From Picochlorum sp. 'celeri' (lineage: Eukaryota > Chlorophyta > Trebouxiophyceae), in contig JAACMV010000007.1 of the NCBI GenBank assembly GCA_010909725.1, positions 62,001-126,000 of the forward strand: a stretch of DNA of 64,000 nucleotides, read 5' to 3'. Both the position numbers and the translations under genes were made by a program. The notes under the pieces were generated by a model that was not told the DNA's origin, did no database searches, and worked only from the letters and a program-made list of their open reading frames with translations. This document shows, piece after piece, positions 10,587 to 22,368 of this stretch. Within the stretch, counting starts at the first letter, position 1. Every line of letters begins with the position of its first letter.

Positions 10587-12912
10587 TTACAAGGTAATCT
10601 TTCTGAGTCTGAATCTCTGGCGTCCTCCATCAGTGGCATTGTATCTGAAGCGGTCGCATGTGTTTGGCACCTGCAAGAAGGCCGTGGTGGAGAGTCTGTT
10701 CTGGGAGATGACATTCACCTCTTCGCAGCTGCTGGATCCTGGGAATGGAACAAACTGCCACTGCCATGAGGATCCTCCAGTCTTGAGGGTGGTTGGGTCG
10801 GATGGGGCAGCCAAGAATCTGTTGGTGCATCCACGTCTGGCTCTGGCCAAGACATTGGTTGGGACAGACAAACCATCCTCAGCAATGGTGGCGAATTCCC
10901 AGTGGAGTCTGGCAATCTTGCCCTGTCCAACCTGTCCTGCGGTTCTGAGGGTGACCAAGTTGTAGTCACAGTCAGAGTCTGTTCCAGAGGCGAGTCCATA
11001 CCTGCTGCATGGAGCATAAAGTGGTCTAATCTCGTAGATTCCTCTGTAGGCGCAAACGAGTGGGCTTGGTGTTGGGGCAGATGGAGATGGGGTTGGTGCT
11101 GGTGATGGAGCTGGCTTTGGTGCTGGTGATGGAGCTGGGCTTGGTGGTGGTGGTGGCAACACAGATGCCTCAAAGGTCTGGGAGAGAACCAAGCAGGAGC
11201 TTGTTGTCTGACTGTTTGGCTGAGATCTAAAGCTGGACACAGCGTTACAAGTCTGAACTCCAAGCTTATTCCAGTTGGTTCTTCCGCCAACAACTGCTGG
11301 CACAGAGCACACCTGCCTAGTCCTAGTGTCGACTCCGAGTGGCTGGCAAGTTCCAGTTGTGGTGATTGCTTGTGGTGTCGAGACTGCAAGATCAGATGGC
11401 AGCCCTGTAATTGGGCTTGGAGAGCACAATTTTCCAATGTCATTTGTCACTGGACTGCTGATTGTAATTGCAGGAGTGGAACCATATACATATCCACTTC
11501 CAGTGGTGATGACATTGATCCCAGTCACTTTATCGCCTGTAAGAACAGCAGTTGCTGTCGCAGTAACAGCTGGCTGGAGCGTTGATGTGCTTACTGCCAG
11601 GGTGGGCGTGGTTGTGCAAATAATGTTGCCTGTAGCACTTGGGATCAGGGCTGAACCAACTGTTATACCATCAATTTTCGTCTGAGTTACGGTCGCGCCC
11701 CACTGAGAAGATGTACAGGTTGGTCCTGAATATGTCTCTGTTCCAATTTGAAGCTGCTGGGTGACCCCACCGCAGACAGCACTTCCAGTGTATCCATTTG
11801 TGCCACAGTTGGATGAAGTGCACTGGAAGCAGACCTCGGTTCCAGAGACACTTGGGACAGTTGTATATGGACCATTAAGAGCTGCGAAAGTGGCATCCAA
11901 AATCTTCTGGTTTCCGCTAGGGTTCAACTGAATTGTTGGCGTGACAGCAACAGGTGAAGGTGCTGCAACGGTCACGGTTGGTGCTGTTGTATAGCCTGAC
12001 CCACCAGACAATGACGTCGCCCCACCCCATGATCCTGTTGTGGTTGCTACTGATGATGCGGTCGCCTGGGTTGTTCCTGATGCTGATGCAATCACTCCAT
12101 ACTGAACACATGTTCCTGCTCCCGGTGTTCCAACAACACCACCTTGAATTCCCCCTGGTGCACAGAATTTTCCAAAATTGGCAGCGGAGGAATCGACACC
12201 CACTTGGTTGAGGACATTGGATGCTACTGTAGAATCATAGCTCAACCTGGCACCGCACTGGGCTGGTCCCGCCACACTAGCTGGGACAGAAGTGAGGTTC
12301 TTGTAAACAAATGGCAGGCTTCCTGACTGGGTCACCTCATTCACTCCATCACAGGCACAGTTTGGGAAGGTACCAGGGAAATTCTTAGCGAATATAGCAG
12401 ATGCATTATTTGTCAAGGAGGTTACTGCATAATCTCTGAGAGCAGTTGCAACACTGAGCTGGAAAGCATTTGGCACCTGTGTCCAGCCCCAGAAAGTGTA
12501 ACCACTAACCTCAACATTGCTACCATTGTAAGTGGCGATGCTGGTAATTTGGCATTGCTCAATCGCAGTTGGTTGCACAGGCTTGTCGATCAGGTCCTCG
12601 CACAGCTGTTTCTGCTGTGTTGCCCCGAAGGAAGCCTGGGTGAAGCCTGGAATGACAACACTCCACAAGAATCCTGGGGTGGCAAAGGTCACTGGGGCAG
12701 GTGCTGGACTTGCCCCTGGTGGTGGTGGTGGTGGTGGTGGAGATGGTGTAACTGGAGGTGGGCTGACAATAACCTGCCTCTTGGCATATGCAGCTCCTGA
12801 ACAACAGGCGCACCCGTTAAAAACACAGTCAGAGAGGGCTCCATGAATGGGCTAGGAAACGTCAAGCAATCGTACCGATGAGTGCAAGGAGAAGGATTGC
12901 GCTGCACTTCAT
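10587..12912 (-). CDS. Secreted proline-rich modular protein, pherophorin-like in layout (two exons)
   Basis: Exon 1 (12912-12876) encodes a signal-peptide start, MKCSAILLLALI. A 37-nt GT-AG intron leads to exon 2 (12838-10587), giving 762 residues. Order: signal peptide, a Cys-rich stretch, an eight-proline run, a region with paired cysteines, two glycine-tyrosine repeats (GGSGYTTAPTVTVAAP; TTGSGYVYGSTPAITI), a second Pro/Ala/Ser hinge, then a C-terminal ~150-residue domain with spaced W-x-F motifs and cysteines. That last domain resembles segments of the protein at 17568-19753, so the two are probably paralogous extracellular proteins, perhaps of the cell wall or matrix. The Pro-rich hinge between globular modules recalls volvocine pherophorins, but I do not see a clear pherophorin domain. 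A beta-trefoil fold is only a guess. TTACA (minus-strand TGTAA) overlaps the stop. Confidence 0.65.
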
Positions 12913-13237
12913 TGTTGCGAATATCCTTCAGACAACCACAGAATTCAGCTAAATATATTTTCACCGACCGACCCTGTGAATGTCGGTCAAATACTTTTGG
13001 AAACAATTCGACTAGACCCCGTGGTGCCTATTGATGACCCTGGACCCTCCTCAATGCACCAGGGTCAATCGCCAGACTTTTCTTGATCCCTGCACTCTGC
13101 AGTGCAGACTCTGCATTCAGCATGGATCGGCTCTTTGGTTACGGAAGTGGTCAAGTTCTTTGTGCATTTGTAGCTCCCATTTGGGGTGTATCTGCCATCC
13201 TAGTTCGCCTTGAAGGCCATTCATGACATAATAAATT
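12913..13237. promoter_or_regulatory. Upstream region of the secreted protein
   Basis: No gene seen. It contains CGACCGACC-type short repeats and an inverted pair around 12962-12990 (ACCGACCG and TGTCGGTC). A promoter role is inferred only from position. Confidence 0.3.
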
Positions 13238-14741
13238 AGTGTGGGTTACAACACCAGCCTGGGAGTTCCCGGTCGACGGAGGAATTCGTCCGTCGGAGGC
13301 CCCACACCAGACATCAATTGGCGAAGAGGAAAAAATAAGAAAACAGAGAAAACAAATGCAGTGGCAAATAAATCTACGCTATTGATTCAACTCGAGATAC
13401 GACTCCACCTGTTATCAACCCACTAATACAGGGAGGAGACCAGTGTCAGAGTAACTCTAGCAGGTAAAACTGTCATAAACGACCTTGATCCAGTGTACCG
13501 TAAAAACACCAGTTTCCAGCGAGAAGTAGCTATCCAATAAGAAAAACTGAGGTCTGAGGCAACCGAAAGAGTGGAAAAGAAGCTAGTACAAGATGTGAGA
13601 AGACCTACAGTACTACTGTAACAGTAGGCACAAACTACCTGACAAGTTCCCAGCGGTGCTCAGCATCTCGCCAACGTTGGCGTTAACGAATGATGGGAAG
13701 ACATGTCTGAGCTACCGACCAGGGAGAAAGGCTATCTTTATAAGCATCTAAGACCGCATTGAATGTGCTGATGAGGGTGTCAATAAACTGGGCAGATGTA
13801 GCGTATGCCGAGGTCTTGAAGATCTGTCGTCGAATATCATCCAAGCTATAACTGCACGCCACCACGATGAGACCCCAAGTGTCCGAGGGGTATGGAAGAT
13901 GTGATGGAGGCTGATTGGTCCAAATGGAGTGCAACACCTGGGTGACTGGAATGCCCAGACCTGTGGCAAGGTGCTGATACAGGCTACAAGCAATGCTGCA
14001 TTCTGTGGTATAATAATGGTTTCTACCTGGTGTGGCATTTGAGTGGCCACAAACACATGCTTTTTCTTTCTGCGTCTTCTGAGCATTCACCTGAGTATCC
14101 ATGAGGATCTCCCAGAAAGGGAGTTTATAGATAGTGGGGAGCTGAATCTGTTGCATAGGCTTGAAGATTTTGTGAAGTGGCCTAGGCACACTTGCTATGA
14201 TCGCAAGCCAGCTCCGGAGGCGTCTGCGTCGGTGCTGTCTATCTACTCGTGTGAACAAGCTAGTTCCTCTGCCTCGATGTGGTGACCGTTTTCGAATGAC
14301 TGATTGATCACTGAGGTGAATCTTTTGTTGGCCGCTCGCAATGCCATCTCTATTGTGTGACGTGTTGCCAGAGTTGCTTCAGGCGACTTTTTGCAGTCTG
14401 TCGATGAGACTATTCGCATAGCACGTTCCACCCAAATCTCTGACATGTGGCCAACAGGGCCTACAAAGAGCTCCTAGGGAGCTTGTAGGATGCAACAAGC
14501 TGTGTGAAGGTTTGGCTTGAGCAATTCAAAAGCTTCCTCCTCTTGGCATATTTTCCCATACTCTAGAAGCCATCTTGATGCTTCTGCAGGTGGTTGCCTC
14601 CCTGAATGAAAGATCCATGTAATACATACAAATGAGTCTCAGGTGATTCCACGCCTCCTGTGCTCTGGGGGTGAAGCAACGGAACGAGATCTCACCGACC
14701 ACTAGAGATCTCACTCCGCCAGAGGTGGCGAGGTGTATCAC
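13238..14741 (-). pseudogene. Decayed LINE, 3' part with zinc-knuckle tail
   Basis: The minus-strand frame 14258-13683 has CVCGHSNATPGRNHYY followed by a Cys, matching the CCHC-type zinc-binding tail found after reverse transcriptase in many LINEs. Upstream frames (14446-14243 and 14741-14526) read as LINE-like protein but are separated by stops and frameshifts. Downstream, 13238-13458 is noncoding and is repeated at 20113. The two copies share the same 3' end but differ in length, the usual result of 5'-truncated reverse transcription. The element is dead. Its relation to the RT remnant at 1-245 is possible but not shown. Confidence 0.55.
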
Positions 14742-15190
14742 TCCTCAACACTACTTTTTGTCATACCACTGTGAATCATACGCAGGGCCCGAGGCCCGCG
14801 GTAGCTCGTGGGTTACCAGTGGAGGATTGCCTTCATGTTGTCAGAGCCTTATATTAAATACATATTCGCGATGTTAAAGAAGTTATCATCATATGAATGG
14901 AGAATGGCATACATAGCTCCATGGATATTGTCGAAGATCTGGGGAGCATGGCCTCATGCATCCCGTAACGTAACGTTAACAGGTCACCATCATGCATGAT
15001 GAGGTATATACCTCCACTTCATCAAGGTGTTCCCGGTGAATTTGGGTTATCTTTTATTGGACTACTGCAGTACAAAAAATACAAATCCCTTATTAAAAAA
15101 CGGTGTAAAATTTCAGCTGAGACATGTTGACTTGAGAGAGAAAATTGGATAGCCAATTGGCCTAAAAAATACCAAGAGCACAAAATAGCC
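14742..15190. other. Intergenic, no gene recognised
   Basis: May hold further decayed LINE sequence. Contains TAACGTAACGTTAAC at about 14966-14980 and the palindrome TCATCATGCATGATGA at about 14990-15005. No supported gene. Confidence 0.3.
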
Positions 15191-15430
15191 ATGCAGAGGC
15201 AAGGCAAGTGGACCGATGGAGAGAATGGAAATAAACCTGACGTGTTCGAGTTGACAAGTGGTATTGGCATCGAGCAGACAGTTGTAATGAGGCATTATAC
15301 GCTTCTGAGGACGAAAACATTCGATGAGGCTTGCCAAGAATTCCATGACTTTTATTTCAAGGAACTGGGATACGACTTCAGGAAGGACTGGGGACTGACT
15401 TGTCTTCAAAACAATGTAGACGCCCACTAA
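15191..15430 (+). CDS. Hypothetical 79-residue protein or terminal exon
   Basis: The frame reads as ordinary soluble protein (ELTSGIGIEQTVVMRHYTLL; FHDFYFKELGYDF) rather than low-complexity translation. It begins at an ATG but could be a last exon, since upstream sequence is not obviously promoter-like. No family recognised. A competing frame on the other strand (15427-15113) is less protein-like. Confidence 0.25.
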   Translation: MQRQGKWTDGENGNKPDVFELTSGIGIEQTVVMRHYTLLRTKTFDEACQEFHDFYFKELGYDFRKDWGLTCLQNNVDAH

Positions 15431-15701
15431 TGCGACAGGGAGAATGTATCTTGCATTGAAGACTCCCTATGAATCTGTCTCTACTTGGCAAGCCTGTATT
15501 TTTTCTTTTTAAAAGTCATAATATGAGGGCATAAAAAAGCCAAATAAGCCATTTCTATGAATATGGTATATGTGTCTATATATCTGTGTGAAATACTCGA
15601 ACATATCTATCTACGTATCACACCTAGGTGTGGCAGGCCTGCTTCAGGGTATTTTTCCCGGCCTGTCTCTGCTTCTCTAGGCTGTGTGGCCACACACAAT
15701 A

Positions 15702-16081
15702 CTAAGCTGAAAATAGATGAAGTTCGAGGGGCAAGAAAGAAGTAGAGAGGCAACTACGCGATTTTAGCCCAAAGTACCATGGTACTCCATATATGGACCT
15801 GGTTATGATATAGTGCCTGATCTTGTCTCTCACCAAATCCCTGGGATGGTTATAGGCGTGCTCTCCTTGTGAGGGCTCATAATTCTGACTCTCATCATCC
15901 GAATCATGCACATAATACTCAATTTCTTGCTCGATGGTTGTAGATTTGTCATCGAGCACTTGGGGCGGTGCATCACATGTACATTCAAATTCTTAGCTTG
16001 AATTGGCTCAGTCTCATAAGTTGGGAGTCGTAACTGGCCTGTGACCAATGAGCAGCTCCTGAGAATACTGCGACTCTCCAT
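15702..16081 (-). pseudogene. Degenerate acidic protein fragment
   Basis: Two minus-strand frames, 16081-15830 and 15959-15702, read naturally only if joined by a one-base shift near 15960-15970 (…HVMHRPK then VLDDKSTTIEQEIEYYVHD). The joined product would have an acidic stretch (HDSDDESQNYEPSQGE). Possibly the N-terminal remnant of a mobile-element protein. No family assigned. Confidence 0.25.
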
Positions 16082-16371
16082 AATCGTATATATATATTTT
16101 TTAACTTGTGTGATTAGTACAGCAACCTGCTGTTATCCGGACGGATGTTAGTAGTTTTAGAAGGCTGTTGAACTTCACTGCAGACAACCCGTTCATGTTC
16201 ATCTTTTTGGTCGTCGATGCCTGTGTTCCTATGGTGAAGATACCTGGTGACCTATTTCGTCCTCTCGAAATAGGTGTGTTTTCGCCGTTAAGCACGTCTT
16301 CAGCATTGCTGCCCCATTTGGAGGTACCTGGTGGTGTTCTCCAGAGAATCTTATGTCCAGACACCAAACAA

Positions 16372-16391
16372 AGCCACATGTACATGTGGCT
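16372..16391. repeat. Perfect 20-nt palindrome
   Basis: AGCCACATGTACATGTGGCT is its own reverse complement. It lies in noncoding or decayed sequence. Function unknown. Confidence 0.7.
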
Positions 16392-16599
16392 ATTCATTCA
16401 CCATTGGAGACTTATCATTAAAAAAAAAAGGCCTTTGCCGATAAAATCGGGAGCAGGGATCCTCAATCCGATTAATACTGTTTTACAGCTTGCTTCTGTG
16501 AGTTAGGATTCGTGGGGTGATTTGATTACCAAACAGGCAGTTCATTGACGATCCAGCCATTCCACGAAGAAAACTTTCACTTTAAAGCATACCTCGACT

Positions 16600-17567
16600 G
16601 TTTTCACTAACAGAAGGCAGAATTGTGCGGGCTCGGTAAGGGAAGGGCTCAAATTCCAAATTGTCAACCAAGAGAGGAGCACCATTACCTCCAGAACCAT
16701 ATTTACCTCCAGGACCATCTGGGGAGCCCCAATAATTATAGGTTCCATTAGTTAATGTCGGTAAAGTTCCATCATCTAGATACCGTCGTCGTATACCTTG
16801 AACCCGGCTGCATTGGACGAGAGAATGTCATTATAATTGAAAATGACATCAATCCAATTTGTTTGGTCTCTAAGTTGCCAGTAAAGAAACGCTGTTTGAG
16901 TAGCCCCACTTATTTGGTTGCACTGGACTTCCGCAACTCTCTATATCGTTCGACAATAAAAATGCAAAACTTTGTTGTTCCTCGAGAGAGAATTGATTGT
17001 TGAACAGTTGCAAGTCAGCAGGATAAGGAACCTTCCGTTACCTTGGATGCCAACTCGTGAGTGACCATTGTGTTGCCAACAACTGCACTACTCAAGGGAT
17101 CATTAAGATATACAGCATAACCCAGTTGTCCAATGAATTCATTGTTGTACACTACCGAGTTGCGAAGTGCTTTTAGTTCACTCCCAGTTCCAGTGCTTGA
17201 TTCTATCCCAATTTTGCCATCCTGAGAGTTGCCGTCAAATACATTGTTGCGAATAACAATCTTCTCTGCGGGGCTGGATGCCCTTAGATTCATAAGTTGA
17301 TCATCTGTTACGCACTCCTTTGCCAAAATTTTAAACCCTTCTACAACCACATATCCAAGGATGTCAATCGCGCCATTCGCTCCAATTAAGACAAGAGACC
17401 CAGTACTTGCTGAGCAAGTCAATATGGTAGAATTTGCACCTGCCCCCTTAAGCCAAATGGGTTTGCTTATCGTAATAGGACTCGTATATGTCCCAGCCGC
17501 GACAATGATTTGAGTAAATGATGCGGAAGCGGCGTCAGCAATTGCTTCAGGAATGGTTGCATAATCT
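16600..17567 (-). pseudogene. Frameshifted beta-helix (pectin-lyase fold) segment following the secreted protein
   Basis: From 17566 the minus strand encodes a right-handed beta-helix start, EDYATIPEAIADAA, GTYTSPITISKPIWLKGAGA, then NNVFDGN and VVYNNEFIGQLGYAVYLND. A 101-nt intron (17041-16941) leads to RVAEVQCNQISGATQTAF, and a last piece has NYWGSPDGPGG, a typical end of such domains. Two breaks prevent one frame. One is an extra C in the run at 17571-17573, just after VVVNVP of the preceding gene. The other is near 16770-16785, where removing about 14 nt of an imperfect duplication (GACGACGGT/GATGATGGA) would restore it. These domains bind or cut polysaccharides; here it is probably dead or mis-sequenced. 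An exon after 16610 may follow but is unclear. Confidence 0.6.
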
Positions 17568-19753
17568 TCAGGGAACATTCACCACAACATCTGGCTGAGG
17601 AAGGTCTGGCTCGAGGAATGGTCTGGGACAAAAGCATCCACTTGGAAAACTGCATCAATAACTATCCCTGGTAATTTTCTGCTCATAAACTAGGCCACTA
17701 AAGCAATTGGACCCAGTTTCAAGACAATGAATTTTAAAAAATGGTCAGAGATGCGAGGATATTGCATGCACATCAAGGTGGCATGTCAACACATTGATTC
17801 TTACCTGTAATTCACTGTCGTAGGAATGGCAGTGACCCCCTCAGATGCAGCCTGCTGCCTCACCGACACCACTTGGCACGAGTAGGGTGCTCCTACTGTG
17901 AGGACATCAAATGCTATCGACGTGGCGTCCAAGCCCGATGTATCCTCCAAAGGAGCCAAATCGCCGGAGGTGCAGGTGACAGTATAACTCTCTGGGAGTG
18001 GAGCAACGGTCGGAGCTGTCCATTCCACTGTGATGCCTGGCGTGCAGGAGGTGCTTGCGGAGGCCGTCACATCCGTCGGAGGCGATGGTGGGTCTACTGG
18101 TGGAGGGGGTGGAGGGACAGTTGAGTACGGAGGTGGAGGCGAAGCAACTGGTGGAGGTGGAGGCGAAATAACTGGTGGAGGTGGAGGCGGGGAGGCAGAT
18201 GGTACGACAGGTACAGGTACAGGCTGAGGAATCGGCTCTGGCTCTGGTAATGGTTCAGGCTCGGGCTCAGGCTCAGGCTCAGGCTCGGGCTCAGGCTCGT
18301 CTCCCCCTCCTTCTTCGGGCTCAGCTGGAACCTCTTCAGTCTCAGAAGTCTCCTCTACTCCATCCACCTGAGCACCGTCTCCAAGGGCAGACGAAGCTAT
18401 TTCAGGGTCTTGCAAATCCTGTGATGTCTGCCCAGCAGCCCGCGTTGCTGCCTCCAATTGAGATGCATCAGTCACTCCAAATGACATCCGGCTGTCAGTG
18501 ATGATTCCCTGACCATCTCCATCTGTCTGGAACAGACTTCTTCCGGACCGACCTCTTGCTGGACGAACACTCACTACTGTGCAGTTTATCTGGTCAGGGT
18601 CATAATTTGAGAGAGAGATCAAATTCCTGCATAAATTGTCCTGCTTTTCTTGTCCAAAAGTCTCCACAGTTTCATTTGCAAAGGAAATTTGGACGTTTAG
18701 CACAGGGATCTCAACAGTAACCACAGCAGGTGGAGGTGGAGGTTGAGAAGGCGGTGGTGGTGACAACGATGGCAGGATGGGCCTTTTCAGAATGAACCTC
18801 CAATGCAGACCCTTTCGCGTAGCACGATCCAATATGACTGAATTGTCTCTGCATAGATTAGTATCTTCGAGGACTGGACCAAGAAGACTCACAGATCCCC
18901 CTGTCGTACAGGTCTGTCGATACTGCATCATGATCATTTTTTTGTAGTCAGTCTTTTTCCTTGTGAAACGTCATTCAGATCTGCCGTGAACAAAATCAAA
19001 AAGATCCTTGCGAGATACTTCTCAATCGTACCTTTGCAAATACCTTATATACTGTTCCTCGATTATCCACTTGAGTGAGGTCCCACGAGAGCAGACCTCT
19101 GGGACGTACACGCACAGATTTGGACCGACAGCTTCTGGCAAACGACAGCTTTGCTGGACAGCACTTTGCTCGGTAGACCTTCACGTAAAAAACAGGACAG
19201 ATATGGTAATAATTCATAGCAGTAGATATCTCTCATAGAAAAAGAACGTACCGCCTCGAGGGAAAATGTGTTGCTTTCCACGTTGACCACACGCCACCTC
19301 ATTGGCCTCTTCGCATCAGCCGACTGGAGCCGAACTCTTCCAGAAGGATCCCTTCCCCATTCCTCGTAGGACAGGTACTTTCCTGCAGACGGAAATTGCA
19401 TAGCAATACATCGTTACTATAGTAACTCTAAATGGAAAAGTTTTGATTTTTCGAAACGCGAATGGCCAAGACTCGTCGATGTCGCTTTTCGCTCCGACAG
19501 TCGGTCACACAACGTACCTTCGCAATCTCCGGTTCCCACATACTGAACGACATATTCTCCATCCACCAACTTGCCTGTAACGCATCATTATCATATATCA
19601 CGAGCAGTATCAATTTAAATATTGTGACAATACATGAGCGTCGAATTCAAAGCAACGCGCAACAGTCCGTATCAATTCAAACTCACCATAGCAGACAGCC
19701 ACGGAACCAAGAAGTACCACCACGGCAACCGCGAACGCCGTGTTGCTAGTCAT
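17568..19753 (-). CDS. Secreted proline-rich protein with FN3 domain (six exons)
   Basis: Inferred exons: 19753-19687 (signal peptide MTSNTAFAVAVVVLLGSVAV), 19574-19518, 19382-19252, 19178-19044, 18922-17805 and 17649-17568; all junctions are GT-AG and in phase, giving 529 residues. Order: signal peptide; a segment with GKYLSYEEWG and MRWRVV; a Cys-rich piece; CTTGGSVSLLG with LHWRF; a proline hinge; an N-terminal-pherophorin-like stretch ending in RSGRSLFQ; an acidic hinge of E-P dipeptides; poly-proline; and a fibronectin type III domain (PPTDVTASAS to VTAIPTTV). The W-R-V/W-R-F repeats echo the C terminus of the 10587-12912 protein. The frame stops at TGA 17570-17568, but a beta-helix segment follows one base out of frame, so the intact ancestor was longer. 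Probably extracellular matrix or cell-wall protein. Confidence 0.6.
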
Positions 19754-20112
19754 ACTTGTATCAGACCCAGTCACGCGAAAACCCAAAAAGCTTGTTGCTT
19801 TTATAATAGTGGTGTATATAATATACTTTAAGGTCTGTATAGATCCTTTCTTCGTCCTGCACAAGAATGGTAGTTGCTTACCCTCGTTGTTGTTTTGTGT
19901 CCACTTTTGCAGTGGCGTGTTCAAATGTCGACTTACGGCAACCCTATATCACGCCTCGAGATATTCAATATAGTAGTACTGAATGGAATTTCTAAAACAA
20001 TATGAAGAGATTCTTTTGCATACATTGTCCAAGACTGGTTTACATGACGATGCAATCTAGGATCGAATCTGGGATATGCAGCTGCATGCTGACGTGTACA
20101 ATTAATTTAATC
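19754..20112. other. Upstream region of the FN3 secreted protein
   Basis: AT-rich with a TATATAATATAC stretch near 19812-19825, about 60 nt above the start, which could be the core promoter. No gene recognised. Confidence 0.3.
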
Positions 20113-20419
20113 AGTGTGGGTTACAGCACCAGTCTGGGAGTTCCCGGGCGACGGACGAATTCCTCCGTCGGAGGCCCCACTCCAGACATCACTGGCGAAG
20201 AGGGAAAAATAAGAAACAGAGAAACAAATGAAGTGGCTCATAGATCTACGCTATTGATTCAACTCGAGATACCACTCCACCTGTAATCAACCCATTAATA
20301 CAGGGAGGAGACCTGTGTCAGAGTAACTCTAGGCTATCTTTATAAGCATCTAATACCTCATTGAATGTGCTAATGAGGGTATCAATACACTGGGCAGATG
20401 TAGCGTCTGCAGAGGCCTT
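20113..20419 (-). repeat. Second copy of the LINE 3' end, internally deleted
   Basis: 20113-20331 matches 13238-13458 closely. After CTCTAG the match jumps to the segment starting at about 13730 (GCTATCTTTATAAGCATCTAA), so about 270 nt present in the first copy are missing here. Similarity ends near 20419. The shared 3' boundary fits LINE retrotransposition. Confidence 0.75.
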
Positions 20420-22368
20420 CTCCTTGACAAAACCAAACCAAGGTGTCTCTTTCCTGTACAATGCTGAACTTTATATAGCTATAATCAGAAACGCGATTCC
20501 CGCTTCCCTGCAGCAGGATAAATTACACTATTACCGGTAATACATTAAAAGACTGGACCAGAGAATGCAAGAAGTGACTTGGGACGTGGCGTTCGCAAGT
20601 GACGAATTAGTGAAAAAATCGGTACAAAAAGCGTGCGTGCACTTATATGTTGCAAACCGAGTACCATCGGGACAGTGCATTAAATAGAAAAGAGTAAGAT
20701 ACACATTATAGGGGTGGATGGCAAGCCCGGGTGGCTAGAAATAGCCGCAAAGAGACCAGATGTGTCCAACTGTCGAATGTCCGTGCGCACCTCTGGTTGC
20801 TATCTGTGCCAGGGTATTGGCTGTCAATTCACCTATAGTGCTTTGATATTCCAGAAGAAATGAATTGCTGGATTCTCTGTCGATGCCTGACGCGTATCAG
20901 AGGGCAGCTCAGGGAAGCATATAGTGCTACACGCGAATTGTAATTACAATTGACCGGGAATATTATAATATTCCCGGTCAACATCAGCCTGTGATGGGAT
21001 GCTGTTATTCATAGATGGAGAGTGTCGAACGTCCGGTCAAATTGGCATGTTCATATGCGAAATTCGTCGATTCGTGACACCTGAGTTTGGGCCAAGGCTG
21101 TTACTGCTCAAGGCTAACTGTCCCAGGTTCCATCGCCCAGGTGGAAGCATAATCTACAGCAATCTGCTATGTTTTGGTGCATATTTGCTCCTGAATGCCA
21201 TTTATCCTGACACTTCCGTGTGGAAATGTCATGAAGGCCAAATCAGATGCTATCTGCAATGCTCATGCAGCCAAGTCATCTCTCAGATGGAACAGTGACG
21301 ACTACGCCCCAAAACAAGCAGACAACACTTCAATGCCAAGCATCATGGAAACATATGTACAGTTGTGATAAGTAATATCCGTGAGCAGTACGATTTTCTG
21401 CGGATTATTTGCAAGTGCTGATGGTCTCGAGGCCATCTACGCCAGTCGAATCCCTCTGAAGGTCAGGGCGTCAGTATCTCCTTCAATTCCTGAGGTACGA
21501 ATATATCGCAGCCGTATCATGCACTTGTTGATCACCAGAGTATACTTCCTTCGGACTTCTGCCGGTCCATAACAAGCTCGTTTCTGCTACTGTCCGCTAA
21601 AATGCTTGCATGTCACCATATTGCTTTCTCATGGCTCTCAGCGAGGTGCTGTTGTGGCCATGATGCGCCATGCCTTAGCCAAAGACTCATATGTATCTGA
21701 AATTGTGAACGTGAGGATTGATGGCCCATATAGCTGCTCATTATTGGCACAGGGGCAACAATACAAACCTCATAGCAGTAGAATCAATGTGGTTCTCTCG
21801 AACTGTGGCATTTGATCATGAGGATCAAGCATGCCATCGAGATGGGCAGGTTCTCTGATTTTAGACAAAATCAATGTGGATGGGGCGCATGGACGAGAGG
21901 ATATCGAATATGAAGGCAGTAACATAGCAAGCATTTCCCTCCTACTTGAGAGATATTTTACCAATGGACGGGGGATGTGATTCCAAGAATGGAAGCACAG
22001 GTCTGCTCAGCCTATTCACGAATGTGGGAAGTTTGTGTCGATAGCAGGCATTGGTAAACCGCAAATAAAGCTTCGTGGGTGTGTCGAAAACTTGATGTAT
22101 ACAATGCCAGTTGGTACAGTGATCAATCTACATTGCTATAGTGCAAAGGATTTCTAAGATCATGTGAATTAGAATGGCTGCCAAAGAAACCTTGAACGCT
22201 TGAAAATCCATACAAAGGACCATACAAGGTTTCAGTCTCACCACAGAAATATTACAGTACATGCATGTTCCTAGACCATGGGGCTTGGACAAACCTGGCC
22301 TACTGAAAGGGCGGATGGACCGCCCTCTCCATCCAAACATCACTATGTCGATTGAAATGTCATGAGAC
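20420..22368. other. Gene-poor stretch
   Basis: No frame with family resemblance or convincing length; the longest (20999-21298, plus, 99 codons) is unremarkable. It holds the palindrome pair at 20936-20981. Possibly decayed mobile DNA. Confidence 0.4.
20936..20981. repeat. Two abutting perfect palindromes
   Basis: 20936-20951 (AATTGTAATTACAATT) is a perfect 16-nt palindrome. It overlaps by two bases a perfect 32-nt palindrome at 20950-20981, whose arms are TTGACCGGGAATATTA and its complement with no spacer. Such a sequence can extrude as a cruciform. Confidence 0.85.
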
